From JANNRA01 sp031401035 (GTDB lineage: Bacteria; Desulfobacterota; Binatia; HRBIN30; CADEER01), in the NCBI GenBank assembly GCA_031401035.1, contig JANNRA010000041.1, forward strand, positions 1 through 48,253: a DNA stretch of 48,253 nt, in the 5' to 3' direction. Shown one piece after another: positions 8,083 to 16,196 of this stretch; positions within the stretch are counted from its first letter, which is position 1; every line of letters begins with the position of its first letter. The position numbers and the translations under genes are program-made. The notes under the pieces were generated by a model. It did no database searches, was not told where the DNA came from, and worked only from the letters and a program-made list of their open reading frames with translations.

Positions 8083-8595
8083 TTACAGCGCCGCCGCCAC
8101 CACGATGCCCACCATCACCACCGCCAGCGACGCCTTGATGATGAAGCCGAGGAAGCGCCCGCGCATCGCCGCCAAGCCGATGCTGAACGATTCGTCGGTC
8201 GAGCCGCCCTCGCTGCGCACCGCCAGGAAGGCGCCGCCGAAGGCGCCGACGAGGGCGCCGGGCAGGGCACCGAGGCCGATGAAGAACGGCGCGCCAAGCA
8301 GGCCGCCGACGAAGGCGCCGAGCAGGGCGCCGAGCGTGACCCGTGTCGATGGTCGCGCCCCGGCGGCGCCGGCGCCGCTGGCGAGAAACTCGAGTCCCTC
8401 GGCGATGACCATCAGCAACGTCAGCCAGCCGATGGTGCTCCACTGGATGGCGGCAAAACCCGTCGCCCAGGCGTAGAGCAGCGCCACGCCGACGATCGCG
8501 GCCGTACCCGGCAGCCCGAGCACGATCATGAACAGCGCCGCGGCGCAGCCGAGGAGGAGCAGGACGAGCCCGAGGACGTGCAGCATGGCGCGCAT
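8083..8595 (-). CDS. DUF456-family membrane protein
   Basis: This encodes 170 residues with four to five hydrophobic segments and the Gly-rich core LGALLGAFVGGLLGAPFFIG-type repeat (about residues 85-125). That core is the signature of the DUF456 family of small integral membrane proteins of unknown function. The start is taken at MRAML because the upstream extension overlaps the opposite gene's promoter and is low-complexity; the ATG nine bases further in (8586) is equally possible. It is divergent from the second acyl-CoA dehydrogenase, so the operator at 8676 could influence both. Confidence 0.85.
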   Translation of the reverse strand: MRAMLHVLGLVLLLLGCAAALFMIVLGLPGTAAIVGVALLYAWATGFAAIQWSTIGWLTLLMVIAEGLEFLASGAGAAGARPSTRVTLGALLGAFVGGLLGAPFFIGLGALPGALVGAFGGAFLAVRSEGGSTDESFSIGLAAMRGRFLGFIIKASLAVVMVGIVVAAAL

Positions 8596-8675
8596 TCTAC
8601 CGGGGATCGCGCGCTGCGGCGACGGTGGCGAGCGGCGCACTGCACGTGACGTGGTTGACTCCCGACCGCGCCAGC

Positions 8676-8693
8676 GGCTAACGCCCGTTAGCC
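8676..8693. promoter_or_regulatory. putative TetR operator, copy 2
   Basis: The perfect palindrome GGCTAAC-GCCC-GTTAGCC ends two bases before the ATG of the acyl-CoA dehydrogenase gene. The arms are identical to the core of the copy in front of the tetR gene. Its position implies that the transcript begins at or very near the start codon if the site is to act as a promoter operator. Confidence 0.8.
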
Positions 8694-8695
8694 CC

Positions 8696-9895
8696 ATGAT
8701 CACGCTCGCCGACACCCCCGCCGATGCGGCGTTCCGCGCCGAACTGCGCGCCTGGCTGGAAGCCAACCTGCCGCCGGGCTGGCTGGCCGGGCGGCGCGAC
8801 ATTCCGCACGCGGAACGCGCCCGCTACGAGTTCTTCCGCGACTGGCAGCGCGCGCTCTACGCGGGCGGGTGGTTGGCGCCGGAGTGGCCGCACCAGCACG
8901 GTGGCCGCGGCGCCAGCTCGCGCGAGCAGATGATCTATACCGAGGAGCTGGCGCGCGTCGACGCGCCGCGCATTCTCGACAACGTCGGCCTCGGCATCGT
9001 CGGGCCGTCGTTCATCGGCGTCGGCACCGTCGAGCAGCAGCGCCGCTTCCTGCCGGGCATCCTCTCGGCCGAGGAGATGTGGTCGCTCGGTTTCTCCGAA
9101 CCGAATGCCGGCTCCGATCTGGCGTCGCTGCGCTGCAAGGCCGAACGCGACGGCGACGACTGGGTGATCAGCGGCCAGAAGGTGTGGTCGAGCCGCGCCC
9201 ACCTGGCGCGCTGGTGCCTGGTGCTGGTGCGGACCGACCCGCACGCGACGCGCCATCGCGGCATCAGTTGCCTGCTGGTGCCGATGGATGCGCCGGGGCT
9301 CACCATCCGCCCGACCCGCCAGCTCACCGGCGAGAGCGAGTTCTGCGAGCTGTTCTTCGACGCCTGCCGCATCCCGGCGGTCAACATCCTCGGCCCCGAG
9401 CACGGCGGCTGGAACGTCATCCAGACGGCCCTCGGGCACGAGCGCGGCACGCTGTGGGCGACCGAGTTCAAGATCCGCCTCGAGAAGGGCGCGCGCAGTA
9501 TTGCCGCGATGTACGCGCGCCTGCGCCGCGAGGGGGTGGTCGACGCGGCGCAGCTCGAACGCCTGCGGCCGCGCGTCGCCCAGGCCTGGGTCGAGGCGAC
9601 CGTCTTCGCCGCGCAGACGCTGCGCACCCTGCCGCTGCTCGAGCACGCCACGACGCCGCCGCCGGAAGCGGCGCTGCAGAAGCTCTTCGGCAGCGAGATC
9701 GAGCAGCGCATCGAGGACCTGTCGCTCGACCTGCTCGGTCCCTACGCGCAGCTCTACCGCGATGCGCGCCAGCTCGACCCGACCGACTGGCAGGAGCGCT
9801 ACCTGTACGGCCGCTCGGTGACCATCTCGTCGGGCACGTCGGAGATCATGCGCAACCTGCTGGCACAGCGCGGCCTGGGCCTGCCGCGCTCGTGA
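8696..9895 (+). CDS. acyl-CoA dehydrogenase (FadE-type, second copy)
   Basis: This encodes 399 residues. The opening MITLADTPADAAFRAELRAW aligns with the start of the first copy (MDLAYTPAEDAF...). Landmarks are LAPEWPHQHGG, GFSEPNAGSDLA, ISGQKVWSS and the C-terminal ISSGTSEIMRNLLAQRGLGLPR. Ser replaces the classical catalytic Glu next to the GT pair. Two such paralogues in one regulon recall the two-subunit FadE pairs of steroid side-chain degradation, but heteromer formation is only inference. There is no Shine-Dalgarno because the operator occupies that place. The CoA-transferase starts 15 bp downstream, so the two form an operon. Confidence 0.94.
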   Translation: MITLADTPADAAFRAELRAWLEANLPPGWLAGRRDIPHAERARYEFFRDWQRALYAGGWLAPEWPHQHGGRGASSREQMIYTEELARVDAPRILDNVGLGIVGPSFIGVGTVEQQRRFLPGILSAEEMWSLGFSEPNAGSDLASLRCKAERDGDDWVISGQKVWSSRAHLARWCLVLVRTDPHATRHRGISCLLVPMDAPGLTIRPTRQLTGESEFCELFFDACRIPAVNILGPEHGGWNVIQTALGHERGTLWATEFKIRLEKGARSIAAMYARLRREGVVDAAQLERLRPRVAQAWVEATVFAAQTLRTLPLLEHATTPPPEAALQKLFGSEIEQRIEDLSLDLLGPYAQLYRDARQLDPTDWQERYLYGRSVTISSGTSEIMRNLLAQRGLGLPRS

Positions 9896-9910
9896 GGCAA
9901 GGAATCGATC

Positions 9911-12340
9911 ATGGCTGACCCCCTCGCCCTCAGTGGGCTGCGCGTGCTGGATCTCACCGATGAGAGCGGCCACCTGGCCGGGCGCATCCTCGCCGATCTC
10001 GGCGCCGAGGTGCTGAAGATCGAGCCGCCGGGCGGCGACGCGACGCGGCGGCGCGGGCCGTTCATCGGCGGCGTCGCGGATGCCGATGCCGGCGTGCAGT
10101 GGGTGGCGCGCAACCTCGGCAAGCGCAGCGTCGTCTGCGATCTCGAGACGCCCGACGGCGTCGCCCGCCTGCACGCCCTTGCCGCGGAGGCCGACGTGCT
10201 GCTCGAGACCTGCACGCCGGCGGCGCGCACACGCCTCGGCATCGCGGCGCTGCAGGCGCGGCACCCGCGCCTCGTCGTCTGCGCCATCACGCCGTACGGC
10301 ACCAGCGGCCCGAAGGCGGCGACGCGCGGCTCCGACCTCACCGCCCTGGCGGCGAGCGGCAACCTGTTCATGACCGGCGACGCCGATCGCGCTCCGGTGC
10401 GCTGCTCGATGCCGGTGACGCACTACCACGGCGCCGCCGAGGCGGCGCTCGGCGTGCTCTTCGCGCTCTGGCAGCGCGACCGCACCGGCACGGGGCAGCA
10501 GGTCGATGTGTCGCTGCAGGAACTGATGCTGATGCCGAACATGACGCACCCGGCGCAGGCGGCGCTGCAGGGGTATCGCGGCCAGCGCTCGGGCAATTTC
10601 AACCGCGTCGGCGAGACCATCCAGCAGGAGATCTGGCCGTGCCGGGACGGCTTCGTGTCCTTCGCCCTGCGCGGCGGCCCGGCGCGCATTCCCGGCCTGA
10701 TCGCCACCACCAAGTACATGGACGAGCACGGCATGGCGCCGCCGGTGCTGAAGGACCGCGACTGGGCGAAGTACAACAACAACCTGCTGACGCAGGCGCA
10801 GGTGGACGAGATCGCCGCGCCGTTTGCCGCCTTCTTCAAGACGAAGACGATGCAGGAGCTCTACGACGCCGCTTGCACGCGCCGCCTGATGCTGGCGCCG
10901 GCCAACACCGAACGCGAGATCCTGGCCAGCCGTCAGCTGCAGGCGCGCGCCTACTTCACCGAGCGCGCCCCGGCACCGGGCCGCAGCGAGCGTCTACCGT
11001 TGCCGGCGCGCTTCGCCGCCTTCCCGCTCGCCCGCATCGGTGCGCAGGCGCCGCGCCTCGGCGAGGCCGAGGGGTTCACGGCGGCGTCGCCCTTCGCCGC
11101 GCCGCGCCAGGCGCCGGCGCCGGCCAGCAGCGCCAGCGCCGGCGCCTTTGCCGGCCTGAAGATCCTCGAGTTCGGCGCCGGCGCCGCGGCGCCGCTGGCG
11201 ACGCGCTACTTCGCCGACCAGGGCGCGACGGTGATCAAGGTCGAGTCGCGCCAGCGCCCCGACTTCCTGCGCACGCTGCGCGACGACGGCTCGGGCAAGC
11301 TCGACCACAGCCTGTTCTTCGCCTGCATCAACCCCAACAAGCTGAGCGCCGGTCTGAATATGAAGGACCCGCGCGCCGTCGGCCTCGCCAAGCGCATGAT
11401 CGGCTGGGCGGACGTGGTCATCGAGAACTTCGCCCCCGGCGTGATGGACAAGTGGGGCCTCGGTTACGCGGCAATTCAGGACGAGTTCCCCGGCCTGATC
11501 ATGGCCAGCACCTGCCTGTGGGGGCAGACCGGCCCCGAACGCGCCTATCCCGGCTTCGGCGGCCAGGGCGCGGCACTGGCCGGCTTCAACTACCTGACCG
11601 GCTGGCCCGACCGCGAACCGCTCGGTCCGTTCGGCACCATCACCGACTCCATCTCGCCGCGCTACGGCGTCGTCGCCATCGCCGCCGCGCTGCTGCACCG
11701 CGCTCGCAGCGGGCAGGGCGCCCACCTCGACGTCTCGCAGGTCGAGACCGGCGTCTACGGCCTCAGCGAATGGCTGCTCGCCCACGCCGTCACCGGCACG
11801 ACGACCGCCCGCATGGGCAACCGCTCGCCGCACGCGGCGCCGCACGGCGTCTTCCCGTGCGCCGGCGCCGATCGCTGGATCGCCCTGGCGGTGCACGACG
11901 ACGAGGACTGGCGGCGCCTGGTCGCGGCGATGGACGCACCGGCCTGGGCGAGCGCCGCAGCGCTGGCGACGCTCGCCGGCCGCCTGGCCGCGCTGGACGC
12001 GATCGAGGCGGACCTGGCCGTCTGGACGGCGCCGCAGGACGCCGTCGCCCTGGCGGTGCGGTTGCAGGCCGCCGGCCTCGACGCGGCGCCGGTGGCCGAC
12101 ATGCAGGACCTGCTCGCCGACCCGCAGCTCGCGCACCGCGGTCACTTCACCGAGCTGACGCATGCGGTTCTCGGCCGCGTCGTCGTCGAAGCCATGGGAT
12201 TCCGGCTCTCGGCCGCGCCGATGCGCTTCACCCGCCCGGCGCCGCGCCTGGCCGCCGACAGCCGCGAAGTGTACTGCGACCTGCTGGGGATGGAGGTGGC
12301 CGAGTTCGATGCACTGTCTGCCGCCGGGGTGCTGAGCTAG
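9911..12340 (+). CDS. tandem two-domain CaiB/BaiF (class III) CoA-transferase
   Basis: This encodes 809 residues, twice the usual length, as two complete class III CoA-transferase modules (about 1-400 and 415-809). Each opens with the family motif: LRVLDLTDESGHLAGRILADLGAEVLKIEPP, and LKILEFGAGAAAPL...QGATVIKVES (shown in part). In my hand alignment to formyl-CoA transferase, the nucleophilic Asp is kept in the second half (Asp579 in ITDSISPRYG) but replaced by His171 in the first (VTHYHG). Class III enzymes work as interlocked dimers, so the fusion may be a self-contained pseudo-dimer with one active site. The likely role is loading CoA onto, or swapping it between, the acids oxidised by the neighbouring dehydrogenases. 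Confidence 0.93.
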   Translation: MADPLALSGLRVLDLTDESGHLAGRILADLGAEVLKIEPPGGDATRRRGPFIGGVADADAGVQWVARNLGKRSVVCDLETPDGVARLHALAAEADVLLETCTPAARTRLGIAALQARHPRLVVCAITPYGTSGPKAATRGSDLTALAASGNLFMTGDADRAPVRCSMPVTHYHGAAEAALGVLFALWQRDRTGTGQQVDVSLQELMLMPNMTHPAQAALQGYRGQRSGNFNRVGETIQQEIWPCRDGFVSFALRGGPARIPGLIATTKYMDEHGMAPPVLKDRDWAKYNNNLLTQAQVDEIAAPFAAFFKTKTMQELYDAACTRRLMLAPANTEREILASRQLQARAYFTERAPAPGRSERLPLPARFAAFPLARIGAQAPRLGEAEGFTAASPFAAPRQAPAPASSASAGAFAGLKILEFGAGAAAPLATRYFADQGATVIKVESRQRPDFLRTLRDDGSGKLDHSLFFACINPNKLSAGLNMKDPRAVGLAKRMIGWADVVIENFAPGVMDKWGLGYAAIQDEFPGLIMASTCLWGQTGPERAYPGFGGQGAALAGFNYLTGWPDREPLGPFGTITDSISPRYGVVAIAAALLHRARSGQGAHLDVSQVETGVYGLSEWLLAHAVTGTTTARMGNRSPHAAPHGVFPCAGADRWIALAVHDDEDWRRLVAAMDAPAWASAAALATLAGRLAALDAIEADLAVWTAPQDAVALAVRLQAAGLDAAPVADMQDLLADPQLAHRGHFTELTHAVLGRVVVEAMGFRLSAAPMRFTRPAPRLAADSREVYCDLLGMEVAEFDALSAAGVLS

Positions 12341-12429
12341 AGACAGGATTCACACGGAGAAACGGAGCACCGGAGACCGCGATTGGGTCCGGCCCCCTCC
12401 GTTGCTCCGCGTCAGGATCCTTGCGTGAC

Positions 12430-13056
12430 ATGTTCGTCGGTCGCACGTTGATCCCCGCCCCGCACGGGCAACTCGAGGCGCGCTACCGCCCGGCGCGCCC
12501 GGACGCGGAGCGCGTCGCCCTGGTGCTGCACCCGCATCCGCTCTACGGCGGCACGATGCACAACAAGGTCGTCGTACACACCGCCAGGGCCTTGGAGGCG
12601 GTGGGGATGGTGACGCTGCGCATCAATTTTCGCGGCGTCGGCGACAGCAGCGGCGGCTACGGCGAGGGCATTGGCGAGGCTGAGGACGCGCGCCTCGCTC
12701 TCGACTGGCTGCTGGTCCAACAGCCCGCGGCGCGCGAGATATGGCTGGCCGGCTTTTCCTTCGGCGCCGCCGTGGCGCTGCGCCTCGGCGGCGCCGATGC
12801 CCGCGTCGGCCGCATCGTCGCCATCGCCACGCCGGCGCGCTGGCTCGACGCCGCCGTCCTGCGCGCCTGCGTGACGCCGATCGATTTCATCCACGGCGAC
12901 GCCGACACCACCGCTCCGCTCGCCGACCTGCAGGCCCTGCTCGCCGCCGCGCCGCGCACAGTCGCCACCGCGCTGCACGTGCTGCCCGGCGCCGACCACT
13001 TCTTCGAGGATCACCTCGACGCCCTGCGCGACCAGGTGGCCAGCATCGTCGTCTGA
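12430..13056 (+). CDS. alpha/beta hydrolase of the short dienelactone-hydrolase-like type
   Basis: This encodes 208 residues. The HPHPLYGGTMHNKVV opening, the INFRGVGDSSGGYGEG strand-turn, the nucleophile elbow GFSFGA, the acid in DFIHGDADTTAP and His in GADHFFEDHLD give the full Ser-Asp-His set. This is the COG2945-like branch of small cytosolic hydrolases. The start is the ATG that directly precedes MFVGRTLIPAPHG. The much longer open frame upstream is only a shadow of the CoA-transferase gene. It lies 90 bp after that gene on the same strand and may finish the pathway by releasing an acid or thioester product. Confidence 0.85.
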   Translation: MFVGRTLIPAPHGQLEARYRPARPDAERVALVLHPHPLYGGTMHNKVVVHTARALEAVGMVTLRINFRGVGDSSGGYGEGIGEAEDARLALDWLLVQQPAAREIWLAGFSFGAAVALRLGGADARVGRIVAIATPARWLDAAVLRACVTPIDFIHGDADTTAPLADLQALLAAAPRTVATALHVLPGADHFFEDHLDALRDQVASIVV

Positions 13057-13269
13057 GCAGTCCCTGGCGCCGCCCCGTTGGCGCCCGCCGTCCGGAGCTG
13101 CGCAGGCGGGCGGAGCCGCCCGCGCTCCTGGAATTGAGGGGCGCGCGCATGCCGATGGTGTCCGCCCTGCGCGCCGCCTCCGCGGCGTCCCCCGAGCACG
13201 CCCGGTGCGGGTCGGGGCCGTGCGGGCAGTGTATGTCCGCGGCGCCGAGGATCAACTCGGCGGGGCGGC

Positions 13270-13941
13270 TCATCGTAGGTGCTTGTTGTTGGGCGACGGT
13301 CGCCGCGGCGGCCGCGTCGGCGGGCTGAGCAGCGCGCCCTGCGCCAGCTCGAGGACGGTGCGCTTCCAGGCGGCGCGGTCGGGTGGCGCGACGCGGTTGA
13401 GGATCGCGGTCTGATACGGCCGCGCCGCCAGGCTGTGGTAGAGAATGGCGCCGGTCAGGGCGAGTTGGAAGCGGAAGCGATCGACCTGGCGGAAGGCGCC
13501 GGCGCGCTGGCCGGCCTCGAGGAAGGCGTCGATGCGGCGGTAGATGTCGAAGGCCGCGGCGCGCGTCTCGGCATCCATGACCTCCGAGCGCTCCATCAGC
13601 TCGCGGAAGAGTAACGGCACGACGTTCGGGTCGACCGCGACCAGATCGATGTAGCCGCCGACGAAATGCTCCAGCCGTTCGGTGAACGGCGCCTCGGCCT
13701 CAAGCCGCGCCGCCACCTCGCCGAGGCGCGCGAAGACGTTGCGCAGGACGGCGTTGTACAGCGCGTGCTTGCTCTTGAAGTGCTTGAACAGCGACGGGGC
13801 GCGGATGCCGACCTCGGCGGCGATTTCGCGCAGGCCGGTGCCGCTGTATCCACCGCGCGCGAACAGCGCTCCGGCGACGCGCAGCACCTGATCGCGCCGC
13901 GCTTCCGGCTCGGGCGGCGCCGCCGCCTGCGCTCTGGCCAT
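13270..13941 (-). CDS. TetR/AcrR-family transcriptional regulator, probable local repressor
   Basis: This encodes 223 residues. An N-terminal helix-turn-helix (about 18-62) carries GYSGTGLREIAAEVGI and the recognition-helix end RAPSLFKHFKSKHALYNAVL. A helical ligand-binding domain follows, with a Pro/Arg-rich tail. The closest look is to TetR proteins that sense acyl-CoA or fatty acids and control FadE-type genes. Ten bases upstream of its ATG is the best copy of the palindrome that also marks the dehydrogenase and hydratase genes, so it most likely represses itself and that catabolic set until an acyl-CoA-like inducer binds. Confidence 0.92.
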   Translation of the reverse strand: MARAQAAAPPEPEARRDQVLRVAGALFARGGYSGTGLREIAAEVGIRAPSLFKHFKSKHALYNAVLRNVFARLGEVAARLEAEAPFTERLEHFVGGYIDLVAVDPNVVPLLFRELMERSEVMDAETRAAAFDIYRRIDAFLEAGQRAGAFRQVDRFRFQLALTGAILYHSLAARPYQTAILNRVAPPDRAAWKRTVLELAQGALLSPPTRPPRRPSPNNKHLR

Positions 13942-13950
13942 CGTGCCGCG

Positions 13951-13970
13951 CGGCTAACACACGTTAGCCG
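13951..13970. promoter_or_regulatory. putative TetR operator, copy 3 (autoregulatory)
   Basis: Perfect 8-bp arms CGGCTAAC and GTTAGCCG lie around ACAC, starting ten bases upstream of the tetR ATG. It is the longest of three near-identical palindromes in the window. Confidence 0.85.
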
Positions 13971-14115
13971 AGCGAGTCAACGCGCCCGGCGCGCCCGGCG
14001 CGCGGCGCGGCCGAGCTGCAGACCGCGCAGGGGTTCGTCCGCGGCGGCCTGGACGATCTACGCTGGCGACCTGGTGAGGGAAATCACCGACAGCGCCCTC
14101 GGCGGCACTCCTTTA

Positions 14116-14137
14116 TTGACATGCATGCACATGCATG
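14116..14137 (+). promoter_or_regulatory. vapBC promoter element with paired CATGCATG operator half-sites
   Basis: A consensus -35 TTGACA (14116-14121) runs into two self-complementary CATGCATG boxes (14120-14127 and 14130-14137) whose centres are 10 bp apart, one helical turn. This sits 15 bp before the antitoxin ATG and is a good candidate for antitoxin autoregulation. A clear -10 box is not seen. Confidence 0.6.
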
Positions 14138-14151
14138 TGAGATCTCGCGCC

Positions 14152-14391
14152 ATGCGGACCACGATCGAGATCTCGGACGAGCAGCGCGCGCGGCTGCTCG
14201 AGCTGGCAGCCCGCAAGGGCGAGAAGGGCTTCTCGAAGCTGGTCCAGGCGGCACTCGACGCCTATCTGGACGCCCAGCATGCGCAGGACGACATGCGGCG
14301 CCGGGCGCTGATGATCCGCGGTGCGTTCACCGACAAGGACGCGGATCAGGTCCGAGCCGCCGCGCGGGACCTCCGCACGTCCTGGCGATGA
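14152..14391 (+). CDS. vapB: VapB-type antitoxin (ribbon-helix-helix)
   Basis: This encodes 79 residues. The N-terminus MRTTIEISDEQRARLLELAA is the strand-helix start of a ribbon-helix-helix DNA-binding domain, and GEKGFSKLVQAALDAYL gives the second helix. The C-terminal part should wrap the toxin. The stop overlaps the toxin start in ATGA, the usual translational coupling. Together with the paired palindromes upstream this is a complete type II toxin-antitoxin module that would repress its own promoter. Confidence 0.85.
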   Translation: MRTTIEISDEQRARLLELAARKGEKGFSKLVQAALDAYLDAQHAQDDMRRRALMIRGAFTDKDADQVRAAARDLRTSWR

Positions 14392-14774
14392 TGATCGCCG
14401 ACACCGATGTGCTCATCGACTACCTGCACGGTAAGGGGCGCGTCGCGGAGCGCATCGAGCTCGAGATCGAGCGTGGTCAGCTCAAGACCACGGCCATCTC
14501 GCGCTTCGAGCTCCTCGCCGGCGCGCGCACGACGCGTCAGCAGGGGCTGATCGAGCAGCTCCTGCTGGCCGTACCGACGCTAGCGCTTGATGCCTCGGCC
14601 GCAGACCGCGCCGCCAAGGTCCGGCGCGGACTCGAGAAGCAAGGGCGCAGTATCGGCATGGGCGACAGCCTCATCGCCGGAATCGTCCTGAGCAACCGGG
14701 GGGTTCTCCTGACACGCAACCGTGCCCACTTCGAACGCGTCGAAGGACTGTCCCTCGGCACGGTGAAGGACTGA
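14388..14774 (+). CDS. vapC: VapC-type PIN-domain ribonuclease toxin
   Basis: This encodes 128 residues. PIN acidic residues are visible: Asp5 and Asp7 in MMIADTDVLIDYL, Glu in TTAISRFELLAGA, and the C-terminal pair around SIGMGDSLIAGIVL with LLTRNRAHFERV. These coordinate Mg2+ for cleavage of RNA (tRNA or rRNA loops in known VapCs). The ATG overlaps the antitoxin stop, and an alternative ATG lies one codon later. The next gene, larC, starts 35 bp on but is functionally unrelated. Confidence 0.92.
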   Translation: MMIADTDVLIDYLHGKGRVAERIELEIERGQLKTTAISRFELLAGARTTRQQGLIEQLLLAVPTLALDASAADRAAKVRRGLEKQGRSIGMGDSLIAGIVLSNRGVLLTRNRAHFERVEGLSLGTVKD

Positions 14775-14809
14775 CGCCGGCACTGCGCCGGCCGTCGCCC
14801 GGGCCTACG

Positions 14810-16135
14810 ATGCGCGCGCTGTATTTCGACGCCTTCGCCGGCGTCAGCGGGGACATGACGGTGGGCGCGCTGCTCGGGCTCGGCCTCGAACTCGAACGCC
14901 TGCGCGCCGAGTTGGCGCTGCTCCCGGTCGGCGGCTACGCGCTGCGCGCCGAGACGCGGCTGGTGCAAGGCATCACGGCGGTGAAGTTCGACGTCGACGT
15001 CGATGGGCAGCGGCGCCACCCGGCGCCGGACCCGCGCCATCACGCGCACGATCATGGCGACCACGATCATGGCGACCACGATCATGGCGACCACGACCAT
15101 GGCGACCACGACCATGGCGACCACGATCACGCGCACGGCCATGCCCAGCATGCGACGCACGACGACGGCCCGCATGCGCACCGTGCCTGGGGCGACATCA
15201 GGGCGATGATCGCCGCTAGCGGCCTGTCCGCGCCCGTGCAGGAACGGGCGCAGGCGATTTTCGCGCGGCTGGCCGAAGCCGAAGGGCGCGTGCACGGCGT
15301 CGCGACCGAGGCGGTGACGTTCCACGAGGTCGGGGCGGTCGACTCGATCGTCGACATTGTCGGCACCGCCATCGGCCTGGTGGCGCTCGGCGTCGAACGC
15401 GCGTACGTGTCGACGCTGCCGCTCGGCTCGGGCAGCGTGCGTTCCCAGCACGGTGTCATTCCGGTGCCCGCGCCGGCAACGATCGAGTTGCTGCGCGGCT
15501 TCCCGGCCCGCATCGGCGATGGCGCCGGTGAGGTGGTGACGCCGACCGGCGCGGCGATCGTCGCGGCGGTGGCGAGCCCGGGCGAGCCGGTGCCGCCGAT
15601 GCGCGTTACGGCGATCGGCTATGGCGCCGGCACGCGCACGCTGCCCGACCGCCCGAACGTCCTCCGGCTCCTGCTCGGCGAGGTCGGTGCCGCGATGCAG
15701 TCGGAGACGCTGCTCGAGGTGGCGGCGACGATCGACGATGCCAGCCCGGAGCTGTACGCGCACGCCTTGGCGGCGGTCTTCGCGGCGGGGGCGCGTGACG
15801 CCTGGCTGGTGGCGGCGCAGATGAAGAAGCAACGGCCCGGCGTCGTGCTGCACGCGCTGGTCGACGCCCCCGCGCGCGCGGCGGTGAGTTCGGCGATCCT
15901 GCGCGAGACCACCGCCATCGGCCTGCGCTGGCACGCGGTCGAGCGTCTCGTCCTGCCGCGCCAGACGCTCACCGTCGAGACGCCGTACGGCGCGCTGCAG
16001 GTGAAGATCGCCGTGGCGCCGGACGGGACGCGCAACGTCGCGCCGGAGTACGAGGATTGCCGGCGCGCGGCGCTGGAACGCGGCGTCGCACTGAAACTGG
16101 TGTACCAGGCCGCGATCGCGGCGGCGCTGCGCTGA
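14810..16135 (+). CDS. larC: nickel-pincer cofactor biosynthesis protein LarC, single-frame form
   Basis: This encodes 441 residues, matching the LarC/TIGR00299 family that inserts nickel into the pyridinium dithiocarboxylate mononucleotide cofactor of lactate racemase and relatives. Landmarks are LYFDAFAGVSGDMTVGALL at the start, ATEAVTFHEVGAVDSIVDIVG, and VGEVVTPTGAAI-type text near 240. In Lactobacillus the protein is split as larC1/larC2 and joined by programmed frameshifting, but here it is one frame. Residues about 70-120 are a His/Asp-rich insertion with a DHDHG repeat, a likely nickel store. No larA, larB or larE is in the window. Confidence 0.93.
   Translation: MRALYFDAFAGVSGDMTVGALLGLGLELERLRAELALLPVGGYALRAETRLVQGITAVKFDVDVDGQRRHPAPDPRHHAHDHGDHDHGDHDHGDHDHGDHDHGDHDHAHGHAQHATHDDGPHAHRAWGDIRAMIAASGLSAPVQERAQAIFARLAEAEGRVHGVATEAVTFHEVGAVDSIVDIVGTAIGLVALGVERAYVSTLPLGSGSVRSQHGVIPVPAPATIELLRGFPARIGDGAGEVVTPTGAAIVAAVASPGEPVPPMRVTAIGYGAGTRTLPDRPNVLRLLLGEVGAAMQSETLLEVAATIDDASPELYAHALAAVFAAGARDAWLVAAQMKKQRPGVVLHALVDAPARAAVSSAILRETTAIGLRWHAVERLVLPRQTLTVETPYGALQVKIAVAPDGTRNVAPEYEDCRRAALERGVALKLVYQAAIAAALR
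15050..15124 (+). repeat. five 15-bp tandem repeats coding a His-Asp-Gly metal loop in larC
   Basis: The unit GATCATGGCGACCAC occurs three times exactly and then twice with T changed to C, keeping the protein unit DHGDH. The repeats are in frame, so copy-number change by slippage would lengthen or shorten the His-rich loop without breaking the gene. Confidence 0.95.
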
Positions 16136-16196
16136 GGCAGCGCCTGGAGAGTGGCGCCCGCGGTCCCAGCCACTACCCTCATCCGGCTGAGTGTGC

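Noticed and set aside
10099..12340. Long open frame running antiparallel in codon phase through the CoA-transferase gene
   Set aside because: Arg/Pro-rich shadow of the real gene at high GC; only its last part (from 12430) codes the alpha/beta hydrolase.
13057..13269. Possible small gene between the hydrolase and tetR
   Set aside because: Frames are Arg/Ala-rich with no ribosome site or domain; treated as non-coding.
15050..15124. Possible CRISPR-like array
   Set aside because: Units are contiguous 15-bp in-frame codon repeats with no spacers.
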